The notes below the pieces were generated by a model that did not search any database, was not told the DNA's origin, and was given only the letters and a program-made list of their open reading frames with translations. Below are positions 10,078-19,164 of a stretch of DNA of 64,000 nucleotides, piece by piece. The position numbers were made by a program, and so were the translations under genes. Position 1 is the first letter of the stretch; every line of letters starts with the position of its first letter. This DNA is from Aequorivita sp. (GTDB lineage Bacteria; Bacteroidota; Bacteroidia; Flavobacteriales; Flavobacteriaceae): contig JAGXGE010000030.1 of NCBI GenBank assembly GCA_024637015.1, forward strand, positions 45,406 through 109,405, given 5' to 3'.

Positions 10078-10150
10078 GTGTCGATAATATTTTATTTAAT
10101 GGTCACATGCAACATCCCAATACATTTTTTTGAAGGATCAAAAGTTAGCC

Positions 10151-10177
10151 TTGGATGTTTCATAAAAGCTATATTTG
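10151..10177 (+). promoter_or_regulatory. Bacteroidota-type promoter before the GT4 gene
   Basis: TATATTTG at 10170-10177 fits the Bacteroidota -7 consensus TAnnTTTG. A TTG at 10151-10153 lies 16 bp upstream, slightly closer than the usual -33 spacing. The predicted start site would give a leader of about 25-30 nt before the ATG at 10211. Confidence 0.45.
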
Positions 10178-10210
10178 CCTTGTGCGACCAAAAATACATA
10201 ATAAATAGCG

Positions 10211-11320
10211 ATGCCCGCCGAAAAGAAATTCAAAGTGTGCCTAGTTTCCATTTCCCTTGCAAAAGGTGGTTTGGAGCGTTCCTGCGCAATGCTTTCACAA
10301 ATGTTGGAGCAATATGGCCACGAAGTTCATTTGGTAATTTTGAATGATGAAATTGATTACCCATATAGTGGGAAAATGCTAAATTTGGGAAAAATGAAGA
10401 CCGGAAAAGACTCGATAGTGAAGCGGTTGCTGCGCTTTCGAAAATTTCGAAATTATTTAAAAAAGGAAAACTTTGATGTAATTATTGACCATCGCCCCAA
10501 AAATGATTTTGAGCGAGAACTATTTTATTCAAAATTCATCTATCGCGAACAGCAAAAAATTTATGTGGTGCACAGCTCCAAAAAGGCTGAATACCTCACG
10601 GAAAATCCATCATCATTTTCAAAAATCTGCTGCAAAAACCTTTTGAATGTGGCCGTTTCGGAATATATTGAAAACCAAATTTTGAAAAAGGAAGGGATAA
10701 ACAATTCCTTGACCATCCATAATGCTTTTAATCCTGCTTGGGAAAATGAAAGCGGCGAGTTTCCTGAAATACTTCAAAACAAAAACTACATACTTTCATA
10801 TGGCAGACTGGACGATTCAATAAAGGATTTTTCTTTTTTGATGGAAGCTTTTTCACAATCAAAAGTATGGGAAAAGGACATTAATCTTGTTATTCTGGGC
10901 GATGGGAAGGATAAGGAGATGCTTCAAAAGTTAGCAGCTTCAAAACCGTGCGCGAAGCAGATTTTGTTTTTGCCATTCACCAAAAATCCATTCGAAATTA
11001 TAAAAAGTGCCCGCTGCGTAACACTTACCAGCAAATACGAAGGTTTCCCAATGGTGTTGGTAGAATCATTCTCTTTGGGAACGCCTGTAGTTTCTTTGGA
11101 TATAATTTCCGGCCCTTCGGAAATCGTGCAGCACAAAAAAAACGGTTTGCTGATTGCCGAAAGAAGTTTACCTTTATTTGCTGAAGCGTTGCAAAGTTTA
11201 TGTTTTGATGAGGATCTTTATAAAACGCTTAACAGGAACGCAAAAGCTTCCGTAGAAAAATTTTCAATGCAAGCCATTTCTGAAAAATGGAACCAAACTT
11301 TACAGCATGCAATACATTGA
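10211..11320 (+). CDS. GT4 family glycosyltransferase
   Basis: A 369-residue retaining GT-B glycosyltransferase. The N-terminal half has 'VSISLAKGGLERS' (the acceptor-side Gly-rich loop), and the C-terminal half has 'ILSYGRL', 'LVILGDGKDKEMLQKL' and 'SKYEGFPMVLVESFSLGTP'. The last gives the family's E277-x7-E285 motif. These contacts hold the nucleotide sugar. The likely role is adding a sugar to the lipid-linked glycan at the cytoplasmic membrane. It overlaps the downstream ketoisomerase gene by 14 nt, so the two form an operon read from a promoter-like site at 10170. Confidence 0.88.
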   Translation: MPAEKKFKVCLVSISLAKGGLERSCAMLSQMLEQYGHEVHLVILNDEIDYPYSGKMLNLGKMKTGKDSIVKRLLRFRKFRNYLKKENFDVIIDHRPKNDFERELFYSKFIYREQQKIYVVHSSKKAEYLTENPSSFSKICCKNLLNVAVSEYIENQILKKEGINNSLTIHNAFNPAWENESGEFPEILQNKNYILSYGRLDDSIKDFSFLMEAFSQSKVWEKDINLVILGDGKDKEMLQKLAASKPCAKQILFLPFTKNPFEIIKSARCVTLTSKYEGFPMVLVESFSLGTPVVSLDIISGPSEIVQHKKNGLLIAERSLPLFAEALQSLCFDEDLYKTLNRNAKASVEKFSMQAISEKWNQTLQHAIH

Positions 11321-11726
11321 TTTGGATAAAATAGCACTCAAAGAAATACCTAAAATCAGCGATCCCGATGGTCGTGGAAACCTATCGGTAGTCGAGAAGG
11401 ATTTTTTACCTTTTGTAATAAAACGAGTTTATTATTTGTATGACGTTCCAAGTTCCTCCACCCGTGGTGGTCACGCCCATAAGCAGTTACAGCAATTTTT
11501 GATTGCGCTGAGTGGTAGTTTTGATGTGGTCTTGGATAATGGTAAAATCCGTCGAGTCATCACCCTTAATAGACCTGATAGAGGCTTGTTAATTCCAAAT
11601 GGTGTTTGGCGAGAGTTGGAAAATTTTTCTTCCGGAGCCGTTTGTCTTTCTTTGGTGAGCGAAGAATATAATGAAGACGATTACATTCGCGAATACGACG
11701 AATTCAAGTTATTTAAAGGTGCCTAA
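11307..11726 (+). CDS. dTDP-4-keto-6-deoxyhexose 3,4-ketoisomerase (FdtA/QdtA family)
   Basis: A 139-residue cupin of the WxcM/FdtA group. The signature 'TRGGHAHKQ' gives H56 and H58, matching the paired catalytic histidines known in FdtA. 'LIPNGVWRELENFS' and the acidic C-terminal strand fit the family, and the length is normal. The enzyme moves the keto group of dTDP-4-keto-6-deoxyglucose from C4 to C3, making the substrate for a DegT-type aminotransferase such as the one at 6548. FdtA (galacto product) and QdtA (gluco product) cannot be separated by eye. It converges on the next gene with an 18-nt overlap. Confidence 0.88.
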   Translation: MQYIDLDKIALKEIPKISDPDGRGNLSVVEKDFLPFVIKRVYYLYDVPSSSTRGGHAHKQLQQFLIALSGSFDVVLDNGKIRRVITLNRPDRGLLIPNGVWRELENFSSGAVCLSLVSEEYNEDDYIREYDEFKLFKGA

Positions 11727-12638
11727 TCGCAGCCCGAGCTTTTCCAAGTTGTCTTTTGTTTTTGAAAGATATTTTAAAATAGTTTTATTTTGACGTAGCA
11801 GGAATTGCTGCTTTTTACTAAGGTTTCCTTGATTTATCTTCTCAAAATTTTTCTTAAAAGCTTCTTTGTTACCTTCCATTTTTGCGAGAATACAGAGCGA
11901 ATACCTGTTTAAATCCAAAAACTTTTTGAGTGCGGGATTGTCTTTTTCGTGAACTGCATAAGCTTCGAAATTCGCTTTTTCTTCCAGTTTTTTTACACTC
12001 TGAAATAAACTGTTTTTCCTAACAACATAGGTTGCACAGACTTTTGGACTAAAAACTACTTTATACTTTAGCCCGATTCGCACGTAAAGATCTGTGTCCT
12101 CCCCACTTTTTATTTTTGGATCATAATAACCTACATTTTCAAAAACCTCTTTTTTAATAACTATAGATATGCTCAGTAATACCGAATCCAATTGGCTTGC
12201 TTCAAAATAATCTACAACAACAATATCTTTTGTTGCAAAATCTATGGAATAGTTGTTTTTAAAAGTTTTTCCGTTACGCTTTATCTCTGTAGCAGTTGCA
12301 AAAACAGATTCTTTTGGAAATTTGTCAATCAACCTATTTTGCTCCTCCAAATAAAAAGGATACCAATAATCATCTGCGTCCATAAACGCAATATATTCTG
12401 AAGTTGCTTGCTGGATTGTAAAATTTCGAGCAGCGGACGCCCCACTGTTTTCTTTTGAAAAATAACGAATCCGCGGATCTTTGAATTTTAATATTTCGGC
12501 TTCACTATTGTCTGTGGATCCATCGTTTAGAATCACGACTTCAAAATCAGTAAAGGTTTGTGCAAATACACTTTTCAATGTGTCTGCAATATATTTTTCT
12601 TTATTAAAGACCGATATGACTACTGAAAATTTAGGCAT
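11709..12638 (-). CDS. GT2 family glycosyltransferase
   Basis: A 309-residue GT-A glycosyltransferase. It has 'FSVVISVFNKEKYI' at the start, 'VVILNDGSTDNSE' in the nucleotide-binding region, 'SGASAARN', and the metal-binding 'FMDADDYW' (D87, D89, D90). 'SGEDTDLYVRIG' is the usual acceptor-site ED motif. The C-terminal third is Lys-rich and helical, with no membrane segment. It overlaps the next minus-strand gene by 8 nt and converges with the ketoisomerase gene by 18 nt. The sugar transferred is unknown. Confidence 0.88.
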   Translation of the reverse strand: MPKFSVVISVFNKEKYIADTLKSVFAQTFTDFEVVILNDGSTDNSEAEILKFKDPRIRYFSKENSGASAARNFTIQQATSEYIAFMDADDYWYPFYLEEQNRLIDKFPKESVFATATEIKRNGKTFKNNYSIDFATKDIVVVDYFEASQLDSVLLSISIVIKKEVFENVGYYDPKIKSGEDTDLYVRIGLKYKVVFSPKVCATYVVRKNSLFQSVKKLEEKANFEAYAVHEKDNPALKKFLDLNRYSLCILAKMEGNKEAFKKNFEKINQGNLSKKQQFLLRQNKTILKYLSKTKDNLEKLGLRLGTFK

Positions 12639-13527
12639 TCTTCACTTTGAGAGAACTAAGATAACCCAAGCGATACAAATCAAAAAAGAAAAGTGAGGGT
12701 TTTGGGGAGTTCAAATTTTTTAACAATGAATTTTCAGAAATCTTAAAGAACTTTCGAACTACAAAAAGTAGGTTAAGCTTTTTAAGTTTTAAATACGTTT
12801 TTAGAATTTTTACGGTTTCTCCATCAATTTCTCCAGCTTTATAAAATTTCATCAAATTTTGGAGAGCCATCTGTGATTTTTTAATAAAATCTTCATTGGT
12901 TTCCAAATTCAAATGAATTATAGGATTGTCTATGTGAAGCAGTTGGATTTTATTTTTCTGAAGTTCATACCCAAAAACGGAGTCTTCATAGCCATATCCG
13001 GCTAAGTTTTCATTAAATTTTATTTTTTCAAAAACGTCTTTTTTAATGGCAAATCCCATTGTTATAAAACTTCGATATGGATTTTTAAGACGTTCTTCGA
13101 GTGACATACTTTCACGTTCGCAACCGTATTTATACCTTAATTTGAAATTTTCTGAAGTGTTTTTTGGGTAATCAATTCCACCAAAAACAACGGAACCTTC
13201 CTTAGAAAAGGCCGCCAAATATTTTGATATAAATTCTGAATTTGAAGGAAATGTGTCTGCGTCCAAAAAAAGCAACCAATCATACCTTGCTTTTTCCGCC
13301 AAAAGGTTTCGGATTTTACTTCTGCCAATATTTTGGTCCAAAACCTGAAAACTGCATTGCTTCAATGAATTGATTTTTGAATTTTCTTCCAAGAATTTTT
13401 TATCAGTTGAAGCATCATCCAAAACTAATATTTCATAGACAACATTTGCACTTTCGGATTGTTTTTGCAAGTTTTCTACTAACAAAAAAACATTGTAATT
13501 GTATGTTGGAATAAGGATGGAAATCAT
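12631..13527 (-). CDS. GT2 family glycosyltransferase
   Basis: A 298-residue GT2-type enzyme. It begins 'MISILIPTYNYNVFLLVENL', then has 'EILVLDDASTDKK', 'NIGRSKIRNLLAEKA' and the DxD 'LLFLDADTFP' (D89, D91). 'LAGYGYEDSVFGYEL' supplies the catalytic-site ED pair. It overlaps the upstream methyltransferase gene by 4 nt and the downstream GT2 by 8 nt, so the three minus-strand genes form one operon running toward 11709. Acceptor and donor are unknown. Confidence 0.86.
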   Translation of the reverse strand: MISILIPTYNYNVFLLVENLQKQSESANVVYEILVLDDASTDKKFLEENSKINSLKQCSFQVLDQNIGRSKIRNLLAEKARYDWLLFLDADTFPSNSEFISKYLAAFSKEGSVVFGGIDYPKNTSENFKLRYKYGCERESMSLEERLKNPYRSFITMGFAIKKDVFEKIKFNENLAGYGYEDSVFGYELQKNKIQLLHIDNPIIHLNLETNEDFIKKSQMALQNLMKFYKAGEIDGETVKILKTYLKLKKLNLLFVVRKFFKISENSLLKNLNSPKPSLFFFDLYRLGYLSSLKVKNA

Positions 13528-14255
13528 TTTTTGGCGATTAATACAGTTTCTTCCATAAACCCGTAACGTTCGTTTGCCGGAAAAGTTTTGATTTCAACAT
13601 TTTGAAAGCCATTTTCTTTCAGCCGACTTTGCAATCCTTCCACTGAATAAATGCGCACGTGGTCTTTCTGCCCAAAAGCTTGCAGCCTTTCTTTTGGAGT
13701 CTTTTTTGAAAGATCTTCGTAAATGTTTCCTTCTTTAAATGGCGTTTGAATTATGCAAGTCCCATCATTCTTCGAAACGCGGTTCAATTCTTCCATTGCC
13801 TTTTTATCGTTTTCAATATGTTCTAAAATATGGTAGCAGATTATGAGGTCAAAAAAATCATTTTCCAAAGGAATTTGGGTAATGTCATAACGATAATCTG
13901 CAAGAAATTCATCTTCAAAATCAGTACTGAAATATGTTATCTTTGGGTTTTTCTTCAACAATCTGTATACACTTCGCGACGGTGAGAAATGGAGCACTTT
14001 TCCGCCAATTAAATCATTTTCATTTAGAAAAGAATAAAGTCTCCTGGTTCGCGAACGACTTCCGCAAAAAGGGCAGAGCAGATCGCCGTCAGGAATTGTG
14101 ATAAATTTTTTCAATCCTTGGCCACAAACACAACATTCGTAGTTTTTTCCACGTAAGTGATATGAAAAAATAGAGCGAAAAAAAATCTCGTTTTCAAAGA
14201 GTATCTTTTTTGGAACCACAGAAAGCGCAACCTTTTTAAGCATTTGGTACATCAC
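13524..14255 (-). CDS. SAM methyltransferase with N-terminal zinc ribbon
   Basis: A 243-residue protein. Two CxxC pairs (C41/C44 and C61/C64) form a likely zinc ribbon, followed by a class I methyltransferase core: 'VLHFSPSRS', 'YFSTDFEDEF', 'FDLIICYHILEHIENDKKA', and a C-terminal 'RLKENGFQNVEI'. 'CYHILEHI' is the usual motif after the SAM-binding strand. Proteins of this shape are common in flavobacterial glycan loci and are presumed to methylate a sugar or glycolipid. It is the first gene of a minus-strand operon with two GT2 enzymes and is divergent from the MBOAT gene. Confidence 0.78.
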   Translation of the reverse strand: MMYQMLKKVALSVVPKKILFENEIFFRSIFSYHLRGKNYECCVCGQGLKKFITIPDGDLLCPFCGSRSRTRRLYSFLNENDLIGGKVLHFSPSRSVYRLLKKNPKITYFSTDFEDEFLADYRYDITQIPLENDFFDLIICYHILEHIENDKKAMEELNRVSKNDGTCIIQTPFKEGNIYEDLSKKTPKERLQAFGQKDHVRIYSVEGLQSRLKENGFQNVEIKTFPANERYGFMEETVLIAKK

Positions 14256-14396
14256 GCTAAAATACAGGAAAGTTTCTTAAACTTTAAAAATATAATTGTT
14301 GAATGTTCAAGGTACAACCCAAAAAAAACGAATACTTTCATCCATCGTTAAAAGATGTATTGTTTGTATATTGCAGAAAAAAATAACAGCAAGTAG

Positions 14397-15818
14397 ATGC
14401 TTTTTAATACCATAGATTTTGCTATTTTTTTCCCAACGGTACTTCTTTTATACTGGACGGTTTTTAAAAAATCTCTCTCAGTACAAAATTTATTTTTAGT
14501 AGTTGTAAGTTATGTTTTTTATGCCTTTTGGGATTGGCGTTTTCTTTCCTTGATTTTTCTTAGCACAATTGTAGACTACTCTGTGGGATTATGGTTGGGC
14601 AAAACCAACAATTTAAGTAAGCGAAAAATACTTTTAGGAATTAGTCTCTTCTTTAATTTAGGACTGCTAATGACTTTTAAATATTTCAATTTTTTTGTTG
14701 AAACATTTGTTGATGCTTTTGCCTTATTTGGAACTCCCTTAAAAGTTACTTCGTGGAATATTCTACTGCCGGTTGGGATAAGCTTTTATACGTTTCAAAC
14801 TATGAGTTACACCATAGATCTGTATCGCAGAAAAATTGAACCAACACATAATATTGTTGCATTTTTTGCCTTTGTTTCCTTTTTTCCACAATTGGTGGCA
14901 GGCCCAATTGAGCGGGCTTCACATTTATTGCCACAGTTTAAGGTTAAAAGAAAATTCAGTTATAATGAAAGTGTTGACGGGCTTCGATTAATTTTGGGAG
15001 GGCTTTTCAAAAAAATGGTAATTGCTGATAATTGTGCATTGTTGGTAAATAATATTTTTGAAAATTATGAAGTGACCAGCGGCAGCACCTTGTTTTTTGG
15101 CGCTGTATTTTTTGCTTTTCAAATTTACGGAGATTTTTCTGGCTATAGCGATATAGCAATTGGTACAGCACGTTTGATGGGTTTTGACTTGATGAAAAAC
15201 TTCAATTATCCCTATCTCTCCCAAAACCTGTCAGAGTTTTGGCGTCGCTGGCACATTTCTTTATCCACTTGGTTTAGGGATTATGTTTATATTCCGTTGG
15301 GTGGAAGCAGAGTTTCAAAAAGCAGGCTTATATTTAATGTCTTTATAGTTTTTATAGTTAGTGGATTGTGGCATGGGGCAAATTTAACCTTTGTTTTCTG
15401 GGGCTTTATACATGCCTTGTTTGTGATTCCTGTTATATTGTTTTTTAAAAAAGAAACCCCCTTTGCTAAAGATAAAAAGTTACCTACTATCAGTCAGTTT
15501 TTAAAAATCGTTACAACGTTTTTTATTGTGGTTATAGCTTGGGTGTTTTTTAGGTCTGAAACCTTGACAATGGCTTTTAGTTACATTGGAAAAATATTTT
15601 CAAGTAGTTTTTTTACAATGCCTCAAATTCCTAGAAGTGGTATTTTTTTACTTTTCTTTTATATGGTCATTGAATGGATCCAAAGACATCGCGATCACGT
15701 ATTGGACATCGGTTATATTAATAATAAATGGATTAGATATACCATTTATTATTTGGTGGTTTTTGCCATTTTCTATTACGCTGGCGATTTACAACCTTTT
15801 ATTTACTTTCAATTTTAA
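14397..15818 (+). CDS. MBOAT-family membrane O-acyltransferase (AlgI/PatA-like)
   Basis: A 473-residue polytopic protein of the MBOAT family. Conserved stretches are 'ILLPVGISFYTFQTMSYTID', 'FFPQLVAGPIERA', 'QIYGDFSGYSDIAIG', 'FWRRWHISLSTWFRDYVYIP' (H286) and 'SGLWHGANLTFVFWG' (H326, the presumed catalytic His). These enzymes pass acyl, usually acetyl, groups across the inner membrane to a periplasmic partner. The partner here is the SGNH-like protein two bases downstream. Substrates in the family include alginate, peptidoglycan and other polysaccharides; position next to the glycan locus favours surface polysaccharide. Confidence 0.9.
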   Translation: MLFNTIDFAIFFPTVLLLYWTVFKKSLSVQNLFLVVVSYVFYAFWDWRFLSLIFLSTIVDYSVGLWLGKTNNLSKRKILLGISLFFNLGLLMTFKYFNFFVETFVDAFALFGTPLKVTSWNILLPVGISFYTFQTMSYTIDLYRRKIEPTHNIVAFFAFVSFFPQLVAGPIERASHLLPQFKVKRKFSYNESVDGLRLILGGLFKKMVIADNCALLVNNIFENYEVTSGSTLFFGAVFFAFQIYGDFSGYSDIAIGTARLMGFDLMKNFNYPYLSQNLSEFWRRWHISLSTWFRDYVYIPLGGSRVSKSRLIFNVFIVFIVSGLWHGANLTFVFWGFIHALFVIPVILFFKKETPFAKDKKLPTISQFLKIVTTFFIVVIAWVFFRSETLTMAFSYIGKIFSSSFFTMPQIPRSGIFLLFFYMVIEWIQRHRDHVLDIGYINNKWIRYTIYYLVVFAIFYYAGDLQPFIYFQF

Positions 15819-15820
15819 GG

Positions 15821-16738
15821 ATGAAAAAATTTTATAAAAACCTGCTGATTTTCTTAATACCTGTTTTTGTGGTATGGGGCCTTACGGAGGTTTTTTATCG
15901 TACAGCTGAAAATAATTTCACTTTCAAAAATCAACGAATTATTTCAGAATACAATCAAATAGAAACATTGGTATTCGGCGATTCCCATGCTTTCTTTGGA
16001 ATAAATCCGGAGTATTTCACTTCAAACACTTTCAATATCGCCAACGTAAGCCAAAGTTTATATTTTGATGAATTGCTTCTTCAAAAACATATTGACAGTC
16101 TTCCCAATTTAAGAAACGTAATTTTAAACATCAGTTATTTTACACTTTCTGCAGTTGATAATTCTTCAGAAGATAGATGGAGAAGATATTTTTATCAGCA
16201 ACAAATGGATTTAAACATTTCTTCTATATCCGTTTTTGATCCGAACCAATACAGCCTAGCATTAGTTAGAAGATTTGATAAATCTGTAGAATTATTTGGA
16301 GAATATCTCCAAAATGGAACCATTGTAAGTTGTTATGGAAATGGGTTTGGAATGCAGGACGAAACCAATATCGTTCCCGATAAGGAAAAAATCTCAGTAT
16401 TGATAGCTAAAAAGCACGAAGACCATTTATTTGATTTTGAGGTAAATAAAAACCGTTTGCAACGAATGATTGATTTGTGCAACAAGAGAGGAGTTGAAGT
16501 ATTTTTGATAGAAATGCCAGTCTACAAAACGTATTATAGTCTGTTGGACACAGCAAAAAAGGAAAAAATAAATGCAACCCTATCTCAATTAGAAGAGCAA
16601 AATAAAGGTGTTCATTATTTTGATTTCAGTCAGGAAGAAAGTTTTATTGATTCAGATTTTCGGGATGCGGATCATCTAACCAATGAGGGCGCAGAAAAAT
16701 TCAGTATAATTTTAAATGCTATTTTGCAGAAAAAGTGA
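15821..16738 (+). CDS. SGNH/AlgJ-like membrane-anchored O-acyltransferase partner
   Basis: A 305-residue protein with one N-terminal membrane anchor (about residues 7-24) and a periplasmic SGNH-type domain. 'LVFGDSHAFFGINP' carries the nucleophile S55, and 'DADHLTNEGAEKF' carries the D282/H285 pair of the triad. The gene begins 2 nt after the MBOAT stop. The pair is arranged as in AlgI/AlgJ, PatA/PatB or DltB/DltD systems, in which this subunit makes the final transfer to the polymer outside the membrane. The exact polymer is not visible. Confidence 0.78.
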   Translation: MKKFYKNLLIFLIPVFVVWGLTEVFYRTAENNFTFKNQRIISEYNQIETLVFGDSHAFFGINPEYFTSNTFNIANVSQSLYFDELLLQKHIDSLPNLRNVILNISYFTLSAVDNSSEDRWRRYFYQQQMDLNISSISVFDPNQYSLALVRRFDKSVELFGEYLQNGTIVSCYGNGFGMQDETNIVPDKEKISVLIAKKHEDHLFDFEVNKNRLQRMIDLCNKRGVEVFLIEMPVYKTYYSLLDTAKKEKINATLSQLEEQNKGVHYFDFSQEESFIDSDFRDADHLTNEGAEKFSIILNAILQKK

Positions 16739-16746
16739 GATGAAGT

Positions 16747-17430
16747 TTAAACCGTTTTTTGAACCACTTCAAAAATTTGGTTTTGATCACACTTTAATGT
16801 TTTAGAAGGATATTTCAATAGCAATGCATAATCGTGTGTTGCCATTAATATGGTATTTCCGTTTTTGTTTATTTCGCGCAGCACTTCCATTACCTCTACA
16901 CTTGTTTGCGGATCCAGGTTTCCGGTTGGTTCGTCTGCTAATATCAGCTCAGGATCGTTTAAAAGGGACCTTGCAATGGCTATACGTTGTTGTTCTCCCC
17001 CCGAAAGTTGGTACGGATATTTAAAGGCTTTGGTCTTCATGTCTACTTTATCGAGCACTTCGTTTATTTTACTTTCCATTGCGGCTTTATCTTTCCAGCC
17101 TGTAGCGGTGAGAACAAAACGGAGGTTGTCGCTTACAGTTCGATCGTTCAAAAGTTTAAAATCCTGAAAGACCACGCCCAGTTTTCTTCTTAAAAAAGGG
17201 ATGTCTTTTTCTTTCAGCGTTGCCAAATCATAACCCACAATATGACCTTCGCCTTTTTGAAGTGGAAGATCGCCGTAAAGGGTTTTCATAAAACTGCTTT
17301 TTCCGGTTCCTGTTTTCCCAATAAGATATACAAATTCGCCTTTTTCCACAGAAACGGAAACATCTGAAAGCACGAGATTTTCACCTTGAAAAATAGAGGC
17401 GTTTTCTAATTGAAGAACAGCTTGGTCCAT
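16747..17430 (-). CDS. ftsE: cell-division ABC transporter ATPase FtsE
   Basis: A 227-residue ABC ATPase. Walker A is 'GKTGTGKS' (38-45), the signature 'LSGGEQ' (142-147), Walker B 'LILADE' (162-167), followed by 'PTGNLDP' and the switch 'ATHDY'. The start 'MDQAVLQLENASIFQGENLV' and overall form match Bacteroidota FtsE, the cytoplasmic partner of FtsX that activates septal peptidoglycan hydrolases. I begin at the ATG (17430) rather than an in-frame TTG at 17451. No ftsX lies nearby, so the partner must be elsewhere. A LolD-like lipoprotein-release ATPase is the main alternative. Confidence 0.85.
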   Translation of the reverse strand: MDQAVLQLENASIFQGENLVLSDVSVSVEKGEFVYLIGKTGTGKSSFMKTLYGDLPLQKGEGHIVGYDLATLKEKDIPFLRRKLGVVFQDFKLLNDRTVSDNLRFVLTATGWKDKAAMESKINEVLDKVDMKTKAFKYPYQLSGGEQQRIAIARSLLNDPELILADEPTGNLDPQTSVEVMEVLREINKNGNTILMATHDYALLLKYPSKTLKCDQNQIFEVVQKTV

Positions 17431-17508
17431 AAAATAATTTATTTTTAGCAAATGTAACGCAAAGCAAATGGAAACAAAAATGTGTTTTATTATTTAGTAA
17501 AAATAATA

Positions 17509-19164
17509 TCATTTAAAGATCCTATCATATTTTTTGGGAGGTTGTGGCTCGCATTCTCGGTTTGATATGTTGGGGTCAATAGCTAATTTTATCTTCCCAG
17601 CTGCATTGGGCTTTAAATGTGTGTTTGGTTTTAATATTATTGCATTCCGCGCTTTAAAATCTACAGATGCATCTTCACGAAATGTTTGGTTTTGAACGAT
17701 AATATTATGCTGTGCACGTTCTATTTTAAAATCGAATCTATAAAAGTCCCGATCTTTTATGGTAATGTTCCCGTTTAAGTTCTTCATATTATTCGCCATT
17801 TTTACGGCTTTGTAAGCATCAAGCCTTCCAGCTCCCAACATTCCTTTAAAAGGAATATTCCCGTTTAGATTTTCAACATCTGCAGAAGTCAATTTTAAAA
17901 TGGTTTCTATTTCATAGGAAGAAAGGCAATAATTTACGGACCACATAAGGCCGATGGTACCAGTAACATAAGGTGCTGCACTTGAAGATGCTCCGCCAAA
18001 GACAACATCTTTTCCACATATATCGTGTCCCAGTAGATATCCCTGGCGGGGCGCAACAATGTCAACTGCCGTATTTACTTGAACTCCTTTTTCCAATGGC
18101 GCGGGATTCAATACACCAGCCTCATTTATTGTGAAATATCCACTTCGTCGATCACTTACTTCATGGGTGTAGTTAATATTGTCTTTGGTAAAAAAGCCAT
18201 CTTCAATAAAAGGATATTCAGGAAATACTCCGGTAACGGAGATAACTTTATCAAATGATGACGGATACATTAGATCGCCAATAGAAGTTTTATCGCGATT
18301 ACAATCCCTACCATTTCCTGCGGCAGCTACTATTATAATTCCGTCTTCGTAATATTCACTAATTCGCTTGTTAATAGCCTCTTGTTGGGAACCCATGCCG
18401 CACATAGCCCAACTTGTATTTATAACTTTCGCACCGGCGTCAACCAAATCTTCTATATACTTGAATGACCCATAACGGGTGCTTATACCATCACATTCGC
18501 TGCAGATGCCAGGTCTGCCAAAAGCATTGTCCATTCTGGCGAAAGCAATGCCAGCTACATTTGTTCCATGGCTACAATCACTTACTCTTGCTGGATTGTC
18601 GGGGTGTAAATCTTTTATTAGCTTTCCCTTCATATCAATATTCAAGGTGTCTATCCGCGAATCTGAAATTCCAATAATTACTTTTTTATCACCTTTGGTA
18701 ATGCTCCAGGCCCCAGGAGCATTTATAATATCCAAATCTCGACTTGAATACGGATTGCCTAAATTCTTCACAGGGCTTGTATTACCATAATCATTTGGGT
18801 AATATGGGTTGGGAGCAGGAAAAAATTCTAGAACGCGCGTATATTTTTTTGGATATTTTTTTTCAAGTTGCACCAAAAGATTTTTATCATTCGTTGATAT
18901 ATGATAAACATTTTTGAATAATTCCTTATCCGTGTTTGGGTATGCTATATTAAAAGTTGAGATTTTATATTTTTCATAAATAGAAGTTTCTGTGTAATCA
19001 TACTTGCTGATCACCGAAAAGAATCCGTCATTTTTCTGTTTTATGATTAATGAAGAAATATCAGCAATATTCACATAAAAATGAAATTTTTGATTTTCAT
19101 TTTCTTGTGAAAAACCCTGTTTAAAAATAAATAGTGAAAAAATTATTAAAATTTTAAACTTCAT
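17509..19164 (-). CDS. secreted S8 subtilisin-like serine protease
   Basis: A 551-residue subtilase. A signal peptide of about 19 residues ends 'FKQGFSQ'. Triad residues are D168 ('GISDSRID'), H199 ('CSHGTNVAG') and the Ser in 'GGASSSAAPYVTG' (about S394), with the oxyanion Asn N284 in 'AAAGNGRD'. The Ser motif departs from the usual GTSMAAP. The C-terminal 100 residues hold a beta-rich repeat with 'AIILKPNTHLKPNAAGKI', like the '3-coathanger stack' seen in Bacteroidota secreted proteins. No classical T9SS C-terminal signal is obvious. Its start overlaps the upstream small-protein gene by 4 nt. Confidence 0.85.
   Translation of the reverse strand: MKFKILIIFSLFIFKQGFSQENENQKFHFYVNIADISSLIIKQKNDGFFSVISKYDYTETSIYEKYKISTFNIAYPNTDKELFKNVYHISTNDKNLLVQLEKKYPKKYTRVLEFFPAPNPYYPNDYGNTSPVKNLGNPYSSRDLDIINAPGAWSITKGDKKVIIGISDSRIDTLNIDMKGKLIKDLHPDNPARVSDCSHGTNVAGIAFARMDNAFGRPGICSECDGISTRYGSFKYIEDLVDAGAKVINTSWAMCGMGSQQEAINKRISEYYEDGIIIVAAAGNGRDCNRDKTSIGDLMYPSSFDKVISVTGVFPEYPFIEDGFFTKDNINYTHEVSDRRSGYFTINEAGVLNPAPLEKGVQVNTAVDIVAPRQGYLLGHDICGKDVVFGGASSSAAPYVTGTIGLMWSVNYCLSSYEIETILKLTSADVENLNGNIPFKGMLGAGRLDAYKAVKMANNMKNLNGNITIKDRDFYRFDFKIERAQHNIIVQNQTFREDASVDFKARNAIILKPNTHLKPNAAGKIKLAIDPNISNRECEPQPPKKYDRIFK

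Noticed and set aside
10039..10347. 102-residue plus-strand frame across the divergent glycosyltransferase starts
   Set aside because: It overlaps both real genes in another frame, has no recognisable domain, and covers the promoter region.
17431..17451. Upstream TTG start for ftsE
   Set aside because: The seven extra residues do not fit the family; the ATG at 17430 gives the usual FtsE beginning.
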